Counted from the stretch's first letter, positions 1 to 9,775 are shown. The stretch: 41,816 bases of DNA from Sphingomonas sp. (GCA_013816595.1 JACDEB010000009.1:1-41816), one strand, 5' to 3'. A program made the numbers and translations. The notes: a model not told the origin generated them from the letters alone.

Positions 1-65
1 GCCTGGAGCCGCGCCGCCTGGGTGCCCTTGCCCGCGCCCGGCGGACCCAAGAGGATGATGTTCAT
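1..65 (-). CDS. adk: Adenylate kinase, N-terminal fragment (cut by window edge)
   Basis: Only the first 21 codons are visible. They read MNIILLGPPGAGKGTQAARL, the N-terminal beta strand and P-loop (GPPGAGKGT) that bind ATP in adenylate kinase, which interconverts ATP, AMP and ADP. The gene starts 30 nt downstream of the secY stop on the same strand, so it is probably the distal part of the spc operon. The order secY-adk is usual in alphaproteobacteria. The rest of the gene lies outside the window. Confidence 0.93.
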   Translation of the reverse strand, partial: MNIILLGPPGAGKGTQAARLQ

Positions 66-95
66 CGCCTGCTTACCCCCCAATCGGCCCACGAC

Positions 96-1460
96 TCAGC
101 GCCGGCGGGCGGTCTTGAGCTTCGCCTTCTTGATAAGATCGCCATATTGGTGGGCGATCAAGTGGCTTTGAATCTGACTGACTGTGTCCATCGTCACATT
201 GACGACGATCAGCAGGCTGGTTCCGCCGAGCGTGAAATTGAGTCCCGCCGAAGACGCCAGGATTTCCGGAATGATGCAGATGATGACCAGATAGGCCGCT
301 CCGATCACCGTGATCCGGTTGAGCAGATAATCGAAATAATGTTCGGTTGCCTTGCCCGGACGAATGCCGGGAATGAAGCCGCCGTGGCGCTTCAGATTTT
401 CCGACGTTTCCTCGCTGTTGAACTGCACCGCGGTGTAGAAGAAGCAGAAGAAGGCGATGCCGAGCCCGTAGATCAGCAGATAGACCGGCGAACCATGCTG
501 CAAATAAGTGCTAACCGTGATCAACCAGTCGCTCGACGTGCTGTCGGGATTGGCGCCGCGTCCGGCCCATTGCAGCACCGTCAGCGGCATCAGCAGCAAG
601 GATGAGGCGAAGATTGGCGGGATCACACCCGCGGTGTTGAGCTTGATCGGCAGATGGCTGCGCTCCTGCTGCATTCCGCGCGCGGTCTGACGCTTGGGAT
701 ATTGAATCAGCACCCGGCGCTGGGCCCGCTCCATGAAGCAGATGCCGAGGATGAGTGCGATGGCGAGGACGAAGATTCCGACCACCAAAAGCCCGTTCAT
801 CGATCCGGTACGAGTCCCCTCGAGCAGCTGGGCGATTGCCTGCGGCAGGCGCGCGACGATGCCGGCCATGATGATCAGCGACACGCCATTGCCGATCCCG
901 CGGCTGGTGATCTGTTCGCCGATCCACATCAGGAACATGGTGCCGCCGACCAAACTCATCGTGCCGGCGACTTCAAACAGGAAACCGGGCGCAACGACCG
1001 CGCCGATGCCTTGGCGGACCGACTGCGATTCGAGCCCGCGAATGGCCAGATAGCCCTGCACGAGTGTGATCATGACCGTCAGATAGCGGGTATATTGATT
1101 GAGCCTCTTGCGGCCCGTCTCGCCCTCTTTCTTGAGCGCCTTCCACGGTTCGTAAAGCGTTCCGCCGAGCTGAACCACGATCGAGGCGGTGATATAGGGC
1201 ATGACACCCAGCGCGACGATCGAGAATCGCGCCAGCGCGCCCCCGGAAAAGGTGTTGAAGACGTCGAGAATGCCGCCGGCCTGGGTCGCATAAAGGTCGC
1301 TCATCGCCACCGGGTCGATGCCCGGAACGGGAACGAACGACAGCAGCCGGAACAGGATCAGCGCGCCGATCGTGAACCACAGGCGCTTCTTGAGCTCGGT
1401 CGCCTTGGCGAAGTTCGCCAGGCTGATGCTTGAAGCCATTTGTTCGGCTGCGGATGCCAT
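96..1460 (-). CDS. secY: SecY, protein translocase channel subunit
   Basis: 454 residues, close to the usual 440-450. SecY is the ten-helix core of the SecYEG channel that exports and inserts proteins at the inner membrane. The sequence alternates hydrophobic helices with short loops, contains the plug/TM2 region (GGGALARFSIVALGVMPYI) and the cytoplasmic loop motif GIRPGKATEHYFDYLLNRIT near residue 375, and ends with a basic tail (KLKTARRR). The first ATG is preferred over the internal Met8 because it has GGAG 11 nt upstream (CCGGAGATTTTTGTAAATG). The 99-nt gap to rplO is long for this operon and holds a terminator-like hairpin, which may lower secY expression relative to the ribosomal genes. 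Confidence 0.97.
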   Translation of the reverse strand: MASAAEQMASSISLANFAKATELKKRLWFTIGALILFRLLSFVPVPGIDPVAMSDLYATQAGGILDVFNTFSGGALARFSIVALGVMPYITASIVVQLGGTLYEPWKALKKEGETGRKRLNQYTRYLTVMITLVQGYLAIRGLESQSVRQGIGAVVAPGFLFEVAGTMSLVGGTMFLMWIGEQITSRGIGNGVSLIIMAGIVARLPQAIAQLLEGTRTGSMNGLLVVGIFVLAIALILGICFMERAQRRVLIQYPKRQTARGMQQERSHLPIKLNTAGVIPPIFASSLLLMPLTVLQWAGRGANPDSTSSDWLITVSTYLQHGSPVYLLIYGLGIAFFCFFYTAVQFNSEETSENLKRHGGFIPGIRPGKATEHYFDYLLNRITVIGAAYLVIICIIPEILASSAGLNFTLGGTSLLIVVNVTMDTVSQIQSHLIAHQYGDLIKKAKLKTARRR

Positions 1461-1476
1461 TTACAAAAATCTCCGG

Positions 1477-1518
1477 AAAAACAAACGGCGGCGACAGGCT
1501 GTTCGCCCCCCGCCGCCG
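1477..1518 (-). terminator. Terminator/attenuator-like hairpin between rplO and secY
   Basis: Read on the minus strand, CGGCGGCG pairs perfectly with CGCCGCCG (8 bp, 17-nt loop) and is followed at once by TTTGTTTTT. This has the form of an intrinsic terminator inside the spc operon, just before the secY ribosome-binding site. Since secY must be made, partial termination (attenuation) is the likely role; this is inferred from sequence only. Confidence 0.6.
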
Positions 1519-1559
1519 ATATAGTGGCTGATTGCCGCTTGTCGAAGACCCTGGGCCGA

Positions 1560-2117
1560 TTAAGCCTTAGCGGTCTTGCCTTCGCGGGCCTTGAGGCGTG
1601 CTTCGCGAACCTTGCCCTTTTTGGCGGCGGCCAGTTCCGAAGCGACCTTGGCGATGATCAGTTCGACCGAACCGCCCGCTTTTTCAACGGCTTCGATGGC
1701 GCCCTTCGAGGCACCCGCAACCTTGAACGCAAGCTTGGTCTTGAGCTCACCCTTGCCGAGGAGGCGGACGCCGTCCTTGCCGCCGCGGGCGAGGCCAGCG
1801 GCCTTGAGCGCTGCGTGGTCGACCGTGCCCTTGATATCGAGCCTCTTGGAATCGATCATCTTCTGGATCGCGCCCAGGTTCACCTCGGCAAAATCCTTGG
1901 CGAAGATGTTGTTGAAGCCGCGCTTCGGAAGCCGCATGTGGAGCGGCATCTGGCCGCCTTCGAAGCCATTGACCGAGACGCCCGAGCGGCTCTTCTGTCC
2001 CTTTTGGCCGCGGCCGGCGGTCTTGCCCTTGCCCGATCCGATGCCGCGGCCGACGCGCATTCGGCCCTTGCGGGCGCCGTCATTGTCGCGGAGTTCGTTG
2101 AGTTTCATGTCGTGCAC
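1560..2117 (-). CDS. rplO: 50S ribosomal protein L15
   Basis: 185 residues. L15 is a late-assembly 23S rRNA-binding protein. The N-terminus [14 protein letters not shown] (from Met4 of the ORF) and the following Gly/Lys/Arg-rich stretch ([22 protein letters not shown]) are diagnostic of the family. The ORF start adds three residues (MHD) ahead of the conserved Met, so the true start may be at 2108. A roughly 30-residue Lys/Ala-rich C-terminal tail makes it longer than the 144-residue E. coli protein. It lies between rpmD and secY as in other spc operons. Confidence 0.96.
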   Translation of the reverse strand: MHDMKLNELRDNDGARKGRMRVGRGIGSGKGKTAGRGQKGQKSRSGVSVNGFEGGQMPLHMRLPKRGFNNIFAKDFAEVNLGAIQKMIDSKRLDIKGTVDHAALKAAGLARGGKDGVRLLGKGELKTKLAFKVAGASKGAIEAVEKAGGSVELIIAKVASELAAAKKGKVREARLKAREGKTAKA

Positions 2118-2164
2118 TCGCTTTCGCTTTTGTCGCGCAGGCCGTTGCCGGCCCTAGTCTGGGT

Positions 2165-2347
2165 TTAACGTTCGACGTTCAGCAGATGCTGGACCTTGCG
2201 GATCTGTCCGGCGACCTCGGGGGTCTCCTCGACTTCGATCGTCCGGTGCATCTTGTTGAGCCCGAGACCGACCAGCGTCGCACGCTGGGTCTTGTCACGG
2301 CGGATCGGCGATCCGGTCTGGGTGATCTTGATTGTCTTGGCTGCCAT
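2165..2347 (-). CDS. rpmD: 50S ribosomal protein L30
   Basis: 60 residues, the normal size for this small large-subunit protein. The sequence begins [15 protein letters not shown] and carries the family signature [20 protein letters not shown]. It starts 5 nt after the rpsE stop and lies upstream of rplO, the standard spc order. Nothing unusual is seen. Confidence 0.96.
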   Translation of the reverse strand: MAAKTIKITQTGSPIRRDKTQRATLVGLGLNKMHRTIEVEETPEVAGQIRKVQHLLNVER

Positions 2348-2352
2348 GTCGA

Positions 2353-3315
2353 TTACTCCACGATCGCTTCAGCGGTCGCTTCGGCCTCGGCCTTGTCCAT
2401 TCCGCCACGGCCAAGAAGGTCGGAAACCTTCTTGCCGCGACGCTGGGCGACGCTGCGCGGGCTGGTCTGTTCCTTTAACGCTTCGAACGTCGCCCGGATC
2501 ATGTTGTACGGGTTTGACGTGCCGACCGATTTGGTCACGACGTCGGCAACGCCAAGGCTTTCGAACACTGCGCGCATCGGACCGCCGGCGATGATTCCGG
2601 TTCCCGACGGTGCCGAACGAACAGTCACCTTGCCGGCGCCGAAATGGCCTTTGCCGTCATGGTGAAGCGTCCGCCCGTCGCGCAGTGGGACGCGGACCAT
2701 CGCCTTCTTTGCAGCGGCGGTCGCCTTGGAAATAGCCTCGGGCACTTCGCGCGCCTTGCCATGGCCGAAGCCGGCGCGGCCCTTGCCGTCACCAACCACC
2801 ACCAAAGCGGCGAAACCGAAGCGCTTGCCGCCTTTGACGGTCTTCGAAACGCGATTGATGTGGACGAGCTTTTCGATCAGCTCTTCGCCGCCATCATCGT
2901 CGCCGCCACGGCCGCCACGACGATTGTCGCGGCGATTGCCGTCGCGTCCACCGCGACCGCCACCGGGACCGCCACGGCCACCGCCACGACCGCGCGGCGC
3001 GCGATCACGGGGCGGGGCGTCTTGCGGCGGCGCTTCAGCAGGCGCCTCAGCGGCGACTACAGCAGCCGGCGCCTCAGCGGCAGCAGCTTGCGGAGCAGCG
3101 GCTTCGGCCGGAGCTTCAGCGGCGGGTTCAGCAGGCGTTTCAGCCACAGCATCAGCAGCGGCCTCGGCCGGAGCTTCAGCAGGCGTTTCAGCCGGAGCTT
3201 CCGTTGCAGCCGCATCGGCCTTGGCTTCAGCCGGGGCTTCAGCTTCGGGCGCTGCGGCAGCCGGGGTTTCCGGAGTCTCGCCATTGGGCTCGTTCGTGTT
3301 GTTTTCGTCGACCAT
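2353..3315 (-). CDS. rpsE: 30S ribosomal protein S5 with long low-complexity N-terminal extension
   Basis: 320 residues against about 165 in E. coli. The S5 core begins near residue 144 ([20 protein letters not shown]) and holds both the double-stranded RNA-binding domain and the C-terminal domain ([19 protein letters not shown]). S5 forms part of the mRNA entry channel and affects decoding accuracy. Residues 1-100 are an Ala/Pro/Glu-rich, probably disordered acidic stretch; residues 101-140 are Arg/Gly-rich ([19 protein letters not shown]). The frame stays open without a break and the start sits next to the rplR stop with no spacer, as expected for a coupled operon gene, so the extension looks translated. 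A start inside the frame nearer the core cannot be excluded. The repetitive DNA suggests growth by repeat expansion. Confidence 0.95.
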   Translation of the reverse strand: MVDENNTNEPNGETPETPAAAAPEAEAPAEAKADAAATEAPAETPAEAPAEAAADAVAETPAEPAAEAPAEAAAPQAAAAEAPAAVVAAEAPAEAPPQDAPPRDRAPRGRGGGRGGPGGGRGGRDGNRRDNRRGGRGGDDDGGEELIEKLVHINRVSKTVKGGKRFGFAALVVVGDGKGRAGFGHGKAREVPEAISKATAAAKKAMVRVPLRDGRTLHHDGKGHFGAGKVTVRSAPSGTGIIAGGPMRAVFESLGVADVVTKSVGTSNPYNMIRATFEALKEQTSPRSVAQRRGKKVSDLLGRGGMDKAEAEATAEAIVE

Positions 3316-3669
3316 TTAGAACTCCAGTCCGCCGTCGCGGGCAGCGTCGGCGAGGGCCTTTACGCGGCCGTGGAAGAGAAACCCGCCGCGGTCGAAGACA
3401 ACCTTCGACACGCCGGCCTTCTTGGCTCGCTCGGCGAGCGCCCTGCCGACCGCTGCGGCACCGTCACGAGTAGCGCCGGTCTTGCCCTTGAAATCCTTGT
3501 CGAGGGTCGAGGCCGAAGCCAATGTCTTGCCGGCATTGTCGTCGATGACCTGGGCATAGATGTGCTTGCCCGAACGATGCACCGACAGGCGCGGCTTGCC
3601 CGACGCATGCGACCGCAATGCGGTACGGACACGACGGCGGCGACGATCGAAGAGAGAGAGAATGGCCAT
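3316..3669 (-). CDS. rplR: 50S ribosomal protein L18
   Basis: 117 residues, identical in length to the E. coli protein. L18 binds 5S rRNA with L5 and L25. It has the conserved arginine-rich N-terminus ([12 protein letters not shown]) and the motif [18 protein letters not shown], and ends with the typical ...[13 protein letters not shown]. It ends directly at the rpsE start and begins 3 nt after the rplF stop. Confidence 0.97.
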   Translation of the reverse strand: MAILSLFDRRRRRVRTALRSHASGKPRLSVHRSGKHIYAQVIDDNAGKTLASASTLDKDFKGKTGATRDGAAAVGRALAERAKKAGVSKVVFDRGGFLFHGRVKALADAARDGGLEF

Positions 3670-3672
3670 GGC

Positions 3673-4209
3673 TTACTTCTTCTTGCCTTCTTTGCGGTAG
3701 ACGAATTCACCGCGATATTTGATGCCCTTGCCCTTGTACGGCTCGGGCTTGCGCCAGCGGCGGATTTCGGCCGCGACCTGACCCACCTTCTGCTTGTCGA
3801 TGCCGCTGATCTCGACCGTATTCTGGTCGGGAGTTTTGACATCGACGCCTTCCGGCACCGCGAAATTGACGTCGTGGCTATAGCCCAGCTGAAGGCGCAG
3901 ATTGCGGCCCTGAGCCTGGGCGCGATAACCGACGCCGGAGATTTCCAGGACCTTGGTGAAGCCGTCGGTCACACCGGTAACGAGGTTCTGCACCAGCGTC
4001 CGCTGCATTCCCCACGCGGCGCGCGAACGCTGCGTTTCGGTTAGCGGCTGGACCCGGATTTCCCCTTCGGCCAGATCATATTTCACAAGGTCGTCGAGCA
4101 TCTGCAGCGCAAGCGTCCCCTTGGGACCCTTGACCGTCAGCAGACCGCTTTCCAGCGACGCTGTAACGCCGCTCGGAAGAGCGACTGGTTTCTTGCCAAT
4201 GCGAGACAT
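3673..4209 (-). CDS. rplF: 50S ribosomal protein L6
   Basis: 178 residues, standard length. L6 binds 23S rRNA near the factor-binding site. The start [15 protein letters not shown] and the C-terminal signature ([24 protein letters not shown]) are diagnostic. Its ATG overlaps the rpsH stop by one base, consistent with translational coupling in the spc operon. Confidence 0.97.
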   Translation of the reverse strand: MSRIGKKPVALPSGVTASLESGLLTVKGPKGTLALQMLDDLVKYDLAEGEIRVQPLTETQRSRAAWGMQRTLVQNLVTGVTDGFTKVLEISGVGYRAQAQGRNLRLQLGYSHDVNFAVPEGVDVKTPDQNTVEISGIDKQKVGQVAAEIRRWRKPEPYKGKGIKYRGEFVYRKEGKKK

Positions 4210-4604
4210 TAGAATACCTCCGCCAGCACTTCGCCGCCGACATTCTGGTCGCGGGCCTCGGCGTCGCTGAGCACGCCGCGCGGGGTCGACACGATAATCG
4301 TGCCAAGTCCGTTGCGGATGTGCGGCAGCTCGCTCGATCCCGAATAGACCCGGCGACCCGGCTTCGACACGCGAGCCAGATGCTGGATGGCCGGCTGGCC
4401 TTCGAAATATTTGAGCTCGATTCGAAGGCCCTTTTGGCCCGCAACCTGCTCTTCGGAATAGCCGCGGATATAGCCTTCGCGCTGAAGGACATCGAGGACG
4501 TGCGTGCGCAGCTTGGACGCCGGCGTCAGGATACTATCCTTGCGCGCCTGCTGGCCATTGCGGATGCGGGTGAGCATATCACCCAAAGGATCGGTCATCG
4601 GCAT
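4209..4604 (-). CDS. rpsH: 30S ribosomal protein S8
   Basis: 131 residues. S8 binds helix 21 of 16S rRNA; in E. coli it is also the translational repressor of the spc operon, acting on rplE mRNA. The sequence starts [20 protein letters not shown] and has the C-terminal signature [19 protein letters not shown] with the preceding STPRGV loop. No E. coli-like S8 binding site was searched for computationally, so autoregulation here is not shown. Confidence 0.97.
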   Translation of the reverse strand: MPMTDPLGDMLTRIRNGQQARKDSILTPASKLRTHVLDVLQREGYIRGYSEEQVAGQKGLRIELKYFEGQPAIQHLARVSKPGRRVYSGSSELPHIRNGLGTIIVSTPRGVLSDAEARDQNVGGEVLAEVF

Positions 4605-4614
4605 ACGCTAGCCC

Positions 4615-4920
4615 TTACCAGCTCGACTTGGTGACACCGGGAATAAGGCCCTTATTGGCCAGATCCCGAAGCATGATCCGCGACAAGCGGAACTTGCGAT
4701 AATAAGCGCGACTGCGGCCGGTCAGCTCGCAGCGATTGCGAATCCGGGTCGGATTCCCATTGCGCGGCAACTCGGCCATTTTCAGGCGCGCGATCAAGCG
4801 CTCGGTCTCGTCCTTCGACTTGTCGTTCGCGATGCCCTTGAGCTTCGCGTACTTCGCCGCAGTCTTGAGGACGAGCTTCTTGCGCCGCTCATTCTTGTTG
4901 ATCGAACTCAGTTTCGCCAT
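4615..4920 (-). CDS. rpsN: 30S ribosomal protein S14 (long, zinc-independent form)
   Basis: 101 residues with the C-terminal signature [20 protein letters not shown] and end ...[11 protein letters not shown]. It has a single cysteine and lacks the CXXC pairs of the short zinc-binding form, so it is the C-minus type normal in proteobacteria. It sits between rplE (2-nt gap) and rpsH (10-nt gap). Confidence 0.97.
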   Translation of the reverse strand: MAKLSSINKNERRKKLVLKTAAKYAKLKGIANDKSKDETERLIARLKMAELPRNGNPTRIRNRCELTGRSRAYYRKFRLSRIMLRDLANKGLIPGVTKSSW

Positions 4921-4922
4921 GG

Positions 4923-5507
4923 TTATGCCGCCTGCTTTTCTTCGTCTTCCACCGCCGGGAAGGGAAAGTTGAACATACGCAGCAATTCGCGCGCTTCTTC
5001 ATCCGTCTTCGCGGTGGTGGTGATGATGACGTCCATTCCCCGGACCGTATCGATCTGGTCGTAGTTGATTTCCGGGAAAACGATCTGCTCTTTCAGGCCC
5101 ATGGCGTAATTGCCACGGCCGTCGAATGACTTTTCATTGAGGCCGCGGAAATCGCGCACTCGCGGCAAAGCCACGGTGACCAGACGGTCGATGAATTCGT
5201 ACATCCGCTCGCGCCGCAAGGTGACCTTGCAACCGATCGGCATGCCTTCGCGCAGCTTGAACTGGGCGATCGACTTCTTGGCCTTGGTGATAACCGGCTT
5301 CTGGCCAGCGATCCTTTCCATTTCCGAAGCCGCGGTCTCGACCTTCTTCTTGTCCTGGGTCGCCTCGCCGACGCCCATGTTGATCACGACCTTGTCGAGC
5401 CGGGGAATTTCAAGCTTGTTCTTGTAGCCGAACTTGTCCGTCATCGCTTTCGCAATGCGGTCCTCATAATCCTTCTTGAGGCGCGGCGTATATTCTTGCT
5501 TAGCCAT
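4923..5507 (-). CDS. rplE: 50S ribosomal protein L5
   Basis: 194 residues (E. coli 179). L5 binds 5S rRNA and contacts the P-site tRNA. Family signatures include [35 protein letters not shown], and [16 protein letters not shown] short acidic/Ala C-terminal tail (EDEEKQAA) accounts for the extra length. Its start overlaps the rplX stop by 8 nt. Confidence 0.97.
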   Translation of the reverse strand: MAKQEYTPRLKKDYEDRIAKAMTDKFGYKNKLEIPRLDKVVINMGVGEATQDKKKVETAASEMERIAGQKPVITKAKKSIAQFKLREGMPIGCKVTLRRERMYEFIDRLVTVALPRVRDFRGLNEKSFDGRGNYAMGLKEQIVFPEINYDQIDTVRGMDVIITTTAKTDEEARELLRMFNFPFPAVEDEEKQAA

Positions 5508-5823
5508 TGATCAGCTCTCCGGACTTGGCGGCGATGCGGACCTTTTTGCCGTCCTTGTTGGTGTCGAACCGGACGCGGGTCGGCTTGCCGGTCTTGGGGT
5601 CGGCGATCGCGACATTGGAAACGTGCATCGGCGCTTCCTTGCGCTCGATCCCGCCCTGGGGGTTGGTCTGGCTCGCCTTGCGGTGGCGCGCGTGGACGTT
5701 CACGCCCGACACGACGACCTTCATGTCCTTGGGAATCGAGCGCACGACTTCGCCGGTCTTGCCCTTGTCCTTGCCGGACAGGACGACAACCGTGTCGCCC
5801 TTGCGGATTTTCGCAGCCGACAT
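5500..5823 (-). CDS. rplX: 50S ribosomal protein L24
   Basis: 107 residues. L24 is an early assembly initiator that binds the 5' end of 23S rRNA. The KOW motif is at the N-terminus ([21 protein letters not shown]), followed by the conserved VNVHARHRK and [15 protein letters not shown]. It overlaps rplE by 8 nt and follows rplN by 2 nt. Confidence 0.97.
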   Translation of the reverse strand: MSAAKIRKGDTVVVLSGKDKGKTGEVVRSIPKDMKVVVSGVNVHARHRKASQTNPQGGIERKEAPMHVSNVAIADPKTGKPTRVRFDTNKDGKKVRIAAKSGELING

Positions 5824-5825
5824 GG

Positions 5826-6194
5826 TTACAGCACCTCCGGCGCGAGGCTGATGATCTTCATGTGCTTGCGCGCACGAAGTTCGCGAACCACCGGGCCGAA
5901 AATACGGGTTCCGATCGGCTCCTCGTTCTTGTTGACCAGGACGGCGGCGTTGGAATCGAACCGGATCACCGAACCGTCGGGGCGGCGGATGTCCTTGGCC
6001 GTGCGAACGATCACCGCGCGGTGAACGTCACCCTTTTTCACCCGGCCGCGCGGGGCGGCTTCCTTGACTGAAACGACGATGATGTCGCCGACGCCGGCGA
6101 CGCGCCGCTTCGATCCGCCCAGCACCTTAATGCACTGGACGCGCTTGGCACCGCTATTGTCGGCAACCTCGAGGTTGGACTGCATCTGGATCAT
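5826..6194 (-). CDS. rplN: 50S ribosomal protein L14
   Basis: 122 residues, exactly the usual length. L14 forms an intersubunit bridge and is the binding site of the silencing factor RsfS. It begins [17 protein letters not shown] and has the signature [20 protein letters not shown]. It is the first gene of the spc block; the gap to rpsQ is 31 nt and shows no clear promoter, so spc is probably read through from S10. Confidence 0.97.
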   Translation of the reverse strand: MIQMQSNLEVADNSGAKRVQCIKVLGGSKRRVAGVGDIIVVSVKEAAPRGRVKKGDVHRAVIVRTAKDIRRPDGSVIRFDSNAAVLVNKNEEPIGTRIFGPVVRELRARKHMKIISLAPEVL

Positions 6195-6225
6195 TGTTCG
6201 ACCCTTACCTTCTCAAATACTGCGT

Positions 6226-6585
6226 TCAGGCTTCGGCGTCAGCGGTGTCTTCGGCTTTCGCCTTGGACTTGGTCGCTTTGCCCTTGGCGGCGCCCTGCTC
6301 AGGGTTGGCAGCCTGCGGATCTTCGATTTCGACCGCGACTGCCTTGGCAGCGCTGATACGGTCGAGAACCGTCCATGTCTTGAGCTTCGAAATCGGCGCA
6401 CATTCCTCGATGCGAACCTGCTCACCTGCCTTGAAGGCATTGCCCTCGTCATGCGCATGATATTTTTTCGAAAGCTTGATGATCTTGCCGTACAACGAGT
6501 GCTTCACCCGCCGTTCGACTCGGACCACCACGGTCTTTTCACCCTTGTCGGACACCACGGTGCCGGTGAGGACGCGCTTCGGCAT
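6226..6585 (-). CDS. rpsQ: 30S ribosomal protein S17 with C-terminal Ala/Lys tail
   Basis: 119 residues compared with about 84 in E. coli. The OB-fold core (residues 1-85) has the signatures [20 protein letters not shown] and [18 protein letters not shown]. The last 35 residues ([28 protein letters not shown]) are low-complexity Ala/Lys/Glu and probably disordered. It starts 11 nt after the rpmC stop. Confidence 0.96.
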   Translation of the reverse strand: MPKRVLTGTVVSDKGEKTVVVRVERRVKHSLYGKIIKLSKKYHAHDEGNAFKAGEQVRIEECAPISKLKTWTVLDRISAAKAVAVEIEDPQAANPEQGAAKGKATKSKAKAEDTADAEA

Positions 6586-6596
6586 CTATTCTCTCC

Positions 6597-6803
6597 TTAC
6601 GCCTTCGACTCAGCGCGGGCGCGCTGGGTCTGGAGCGTTTTGATCCGGGCGATGGTGCGGCGCACCTCGCGAACACGGCTCGGCTTTTCGAGCTGGTTGG
6701 TGGCCGACTGGAAGCGCAGGTTGAACTGCTCGCGCTTTAGCTCGCCAAGCTGCGATTGAAGTTGGTCGTCGGACTTCTGCTTCATGTCGTCGATCGCGGC
6801 CAT
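6597..6803 (-). CDS. rpmC: 50S ribosomal protein L29
   Basis: 68 residues. L29 lies at the polypeptide exit tunnel near L23. The conserved stretch is [38 protein letters not shown] in pieces. I use the ATG at 6803, which overlaps the rplP stop (TGATG) and has GAGGAGG 7 nt upstream; the ORF track instead uses the GTG one codon earlier at 6806. Confidence 0.95.
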   Translation of the reverse strand: MAAIDDMKQKSDDQLQSQLGELKREQFNLRFQSATNQLEKPSRVREVRRTIARIKTLQTQRARAESKA

Positions 6804-7237
6804 CACTTGTCCTCCTCGACCAGCGTCTCACCCAGCCGGGCGACAACCTTCACCTTGATCGGCAGCTTTTCGGCGGCGCGCTCGAACGCCGTCTTGGCGA
6901 GCGGTCCGGGGACACCGTCGAGTTCGAACAGGATCCGGCCAGGCTTGACCCGGGCGACCCAGAATTCGGGGCTGCCCTTGCCCGAGCCCATGCGCACTTC
7001 GGCGGGCTTGGAGCTGACCGGGACGTCCGGGAAAATGCGGATCCACAACCGGCCGCTACGCTTGATATGACGAGTGATCGCGCGGCGGGCCGCTTCGATC
7101 TGGCGCGCGGTGATCCGCTCGGGCTCCATCGCCTTCAGGCCATAGGCGCCGAAGTTCAATTCGGTCCCGCCCTTGGCGTGGCCATGGATACGGCCCTTGA
7201 AAGCCTTGCGGAATTTGGTGCGCTTGGGTTGCAACAT
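6803..7237 (-). CDS. rplP: 50S ribosomal protein L16
   Basis: 144 residues. L16 organises the A-site finger and peptidyl transferase region. It begins [16 protein letters not shown] and has the two signatures [19 protein letters not shown] and [19 protein letters not shown]. It overlaps rpmC and follows rpsC by 19 nt. Confidence 0.97.
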   Translation of the reverse strand: MLQPKRTKFRKAFKGRIHGHAKGGTELNFGAYGLKAMEPERITARQIEAARRAITRHIKRSGRLWIRIFPDVPVSSKPAEVRMGSGKGSPEFWVARVKPGRILFELDGVPGPLAKTAFERAAEKLPIKVKVVARLGETLVEEDK

Positions 7238-7256
7238 GATCTTTTATCCTTCGCGC

Positions 7257-7970
7257 TTACCGGTTGCCGCGCTCTTCGCGCGCCGGACGAACGCCAGAAG
7301 TCTGGGCTTCCATCATCAAGCGATCCTGAGCGAGCGGGTCATGACCAAGGATTTCGCCCTTGAAGACCCACACCTTGACGCCGCAGACACCGTAAGCGGT
7401 ATGCGCGGTCGCTTCGGCATAATCGACGTTGCCGCGCAGCGTGTGTAGCGGCACCCGGCCCTCGCGGTACCATTCGGTGCGAGCGATTTCAGCGCCACCA
7501 AGACGGCCGGCGCAGGTGATCCGAATGCCTTCCGCGCCGAGACGCAGAGCGGACTGGACCGCGCGTTTCATGGCGCGGCGAAACGCGATCCGGCGTTCGA
7601 GCTGGTCGGCGACCCCCTGAGCAACCAGCCGGGCATCGATTTCCGGCTTGCGGATTTCAACGATGTTGAGGCTGACTTCAGAGCCGGTCATCTTCTGCAG
7701 CTGGGACTTCAGCTTCTCGATATCCGCGCCCTTCTTGCCGATGATGACACCGGGGCGGGCAGCGTAGATCGAAATCCGGCAGGTCTTGGCCGGACGCTCG
7801 ATCACGACCTTGGAAATCGCCGCCTGGGGCAGCTTGTCGACGATATACTTGCGGATCTTGAGATCCTCGAGCAGCAGCCGCCCGTAATCCTGGCCTTCCG
7901 CGAACCAGCGGCTATCCCAGGTGCGGTTGATCTGCAGGCGCAGACCGACAGGAGAGGATTTCTGACCCAT
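7257..7970 (-). CDS. rpsC: 30S ribosomal protein S3
   Basis: 237 residues. S3 has a KH domain and forms the mRNA entry tunnel with S4 and S5, where it contributes to helicase activity. It begins [12 protein letters not shown] and contains the KH-domain segment [17 protein letters not shown] and the C-terminal domain signature [25 protein letters not shown]. The start overlaps the rplV stop by one base. Confidence 0.97.
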   Translation of the reverse strand: MGQKSSPVGLRLQINRTWDSRWFAEGQDYGRLLLEDLKIRKYIVDKLPQAAISKVVIERPAKTCRISIYAARPGVIIGKKGADIEKLKSQLQKMTGSEVSLNIVEIRKPEIDARLVAQGVADQLERRIAFRRAMKRAVQSALRLGAEGIRITCAGRLGGAEIARTEWYREGRVPLHTLRGNVDYAEATAHTAYGVCGVKVWVFKGEILGHDPLAQDRLMMEAQTSGVRPAREERGNR

Positions 7971-8347
7971 TACGCTTCTTCCTGCTCGCGAACGACGACC
8001 CGAAGGCGGCTGAACGGCTTGATGATTCGGCTCGACCGTCCGCGGGCGCGGGTGGTGAAGCGCTTCAACGAGATCGACTTGCCGACACTCGCCTCGGCAA
8101 CGACGAGTGCGTCGACGTCGAGGTTGTGGTTGTTTTCCGCATTGGCGACCGCCGAAGCGAGCACCTTGTAGACGTCCTCGGCCATGCCCTTGGGGCTGAA
8201 CTTGAGGATATTGAGCGCGTCACCGACCTTGCGGCCACGGATCAGTTGAGCGACCAGGTTGAGCTTCTGCGCCGACCCACGAATGGTGTTGCCGACGGCC
8301 AGCGCTTCCTTGTCGCCGACCCGGCGCGGTGCTGATTGCTTGGACAT
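7970..8347 (-). CDS. rplV: 50S ribosomal protein L22
   Basis: 125 residues (E. coli 110). L22 lines the exit tunnel; its beta hairpin, here around [18 protein letters not shown], sits at the constriction where macrolide-resistance changes occur in other bacteria. The core signature is [21 protein letters not shown]. Residues 1-15 form a short extra N-terminus. One-base overlaps on both sides indicate coupling with rpsS and rpsC. Confidence 0.97.
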   Translation of the reverse strand: MSKQSAPRRVGDKEALAVGNTIRGSAQKLNLVAQLIRGRKVGDALNILKFSPKGMAEDVYKVLASAVANAENNHNLDVDALVVAEASVGKSISLKRFTTRARGRSSRIIKPFSRLRVVVREQEEA

Positions 8348-8622
8348 TAGCGCTTGCCCTTCTTGTCGGAGGCATGGCCCGGGAACGTGCGCGTCGGCGA
8401 AAATTCACCAAGCTTCATTCCGACCATGTCTTCACTAACCGACACCGGCACGAACTTGCGACCGTTGTAGACGTTGAACGTCAGGCCGACGAACTGCGGC
8501 AGGATCGTCGAGCGGCGCGACCAGGTCTTGATCGGCGCACGGCCACCCTTGTCCTGAGCCGATTCCGCTTTCCTCAACAGCGACAGCTCGACGAACGGGC
8601 CTTTCCAGATGGAGCGAGCCAT
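8347..8622 (-). CDS. rpsS: 30S ribosomal protein S19
   Basis: 91 residues starting [17 protein letters not shown]19 is in the 30S head and contacts S13. It has the family motif [22 protein letters not shown]. The ORF track extends this frame upstream to 8895, but that part overlaps rplB out of frame; the start at 8622 overlaps the rplB stop by one base and gives the standard length. Confidence 0.97.
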   Translation of the reverse strand: MARSIWKGPFVELSLLRKAESAQDKGGRAPIKTWSRRSTILPQFVGLTFNVYNGRKFVPVSVSEDMVGMKLGEFSPTRTFPGHASDKKGKR

Positions 8623-9455
8623 TACTTCTTCCTCGCGTGGCGCGACCGGATGATCAATTTGTCGGTCGACTTGTTGTGACGGGTACGGGCACCCTTGGTC
8701 GGCTTGCCCCACGGGGTCACCGGATGACGGCCGCCCGATGTGCGGCCTTCGCCGCCGCCATGGGGGTGATCGACCGGGTTCTTGGCGACGCCGCGGGTGA
8801 GCGGGCGACGGCCCATCCAGCGGGTGCGGCCGGCCTTGGCCAGCGTCTGGTTGCCGTTGTCGGGGTTCGACACCGCTCCGACCGTGGCCATGCAATCCGA
8901 GCGAATATAGCGCTGCTCGCCCGAGTTGAGGCGGACGATGACCATTCCGCGGTCACGACCGACGACCTGGACATAGGTGCCGGCGGCGCGTGCGATCTGG
9001 CCGCCCTTGCCCGGCTTCAATTCGACATTGTGGACGATGGTGCCAACCGGCATCTGGCCGATTTCCATCGCATTGCCTGGCTTCACGTCGACCTTCTTGC
9101 CAGCGATGACCTTGTCGCCCGGGGCGAGACGCTGAGGAGCAATGATGTAGACCTGCTCGCCGCCCTCATAGGAGATGAGCGCGATGAAAGCCGAGCGATT
9201 GGGATCATATTCCAGACGCTCGACGGTTCCGACCATGTCCCAGGTGCGACGCTTGAAGTCGATGATCCGGTACTTCTGCTTGTGGCCGCCGGCGATCCCG
9301 CGCGACGTCACATGGCCCTGGTTGTTGCGGCCGCCGGTCTTGCGCTTGCCTTCGGTCAGCGCCTTGACGGGCTTGCCCTTCCACAGCGACGACTTGTCGA
9401 CCAGGATCAGGCCGCGGCGGGCGGGCGAAGTCGGCTTATATGCTTTGAGTGCCAT
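8622..9455 (-). CDS. rplB: 50S ribosomal protein L2
   Basis: 277 residues, standard. L2 is a primary 23S rRNA-binding protein needed for subunit association and peptidyl transfer. It begins [16 protein letters not shown] and carries the C-terminal signature with the functionally important histidine ([13 protein letters not shown]). It overlaps rpsS and rplW by one base each. Confidence 0.98.
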   Translation of the reverse strand: MALKAYKPTSPARRGLILVDKSSLWKGKPVKALTEGKRKTGGRNNQGHVTSRGIAGGHKQKYRIIDFKRRTWDMVGTVERLEYDPNRSAFIALISYEGGEQVYIIAPQRLAPGDKVIAGKKVDVKPGNAMEIGQMPVGTIVHNVELKPGKGGQIARAAGTYVQVVGRDRGMVIVRLNSGEQRYIRSDCMATVGAVSNPDNGNQTLAKAGRTRWMGRRPLTRGVAKNPVDHPHGGGEGRTSGGRHPVTPWGKPTKGARTRHNKSTDKLIIRSRHARKK

Positions 9456-9775
9456 TACGCCCTCACCCCTTCGGTGATGTCGATCGACTGGCCTTCAGCC
9501 AGCGTGACGATCGCTTTCTTGACGTCCGAACGCTTGTAGGGTTGCCCCTTCCACTTCTTGGTCTTGCCCTTGGTGACGATCGTGTTGACGTTCTTGACCG
9601 TGACTCCGAACAGCGCTTCCACGGCTGCCTTGATCTCAGGCTTGGACGCACCGCCCGCGACCCTGAACACGACCGCATTATGTTCCGCCATCATGGTCGA
9701 TTTTTCGGTGATGTGCGGCGCGAGCACGACATCGTAATGACGGATGTCGGTCGCCTTATCCTGCTTCTTAGCCAT
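9455..9775 (-). CDS. rplW: 50S ribosomal protein L23
   Basis: 106 residues from [17 protein letters not shown]23 sits at the tunnel exit and docks trigger factor and SRP. The signature [21 protein letters not shown] and the loop [15 protein letters not shown] are clear. The ORF track adds eight residues upstream (MKSWRPGS) inside the rplD end; the Met at 9775 gives the typical start and an 8-nt overlap with rplD. Confidence 0.96.
   Translation of the reverse strand: MAKKQDKATDIRHYDVVLAPHITEKSTMMAEHNAVVFRVAGGASKPEIKAAVEALFGVTVKNVNTIVTKGKTKKWKGQPYKRSDVKKAIVTLAEGQSIDITEGVRA

Noticed and set aside
2926-3315. Tandem repeat in rpsE as a possible CRISPR or minisatellite locus
   Set aside because: Units are short, degenerate and in frame with no unique spacers; it is coding low complexity.
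2644-4044. 466-codon plus-strand ORF opposite rpsE, rplR and rplF
   Set aside because: The Ser/Arg/Gly repeats are the complement of the rpsE Ala-rich repeat; not an independent gene.
8623-8895. Long N-terminal extension of S19 in the ORF track
   Set aside because: It is out of frame inside rplB, and the standard S19 start at 8622 overlaps the rplB stop.
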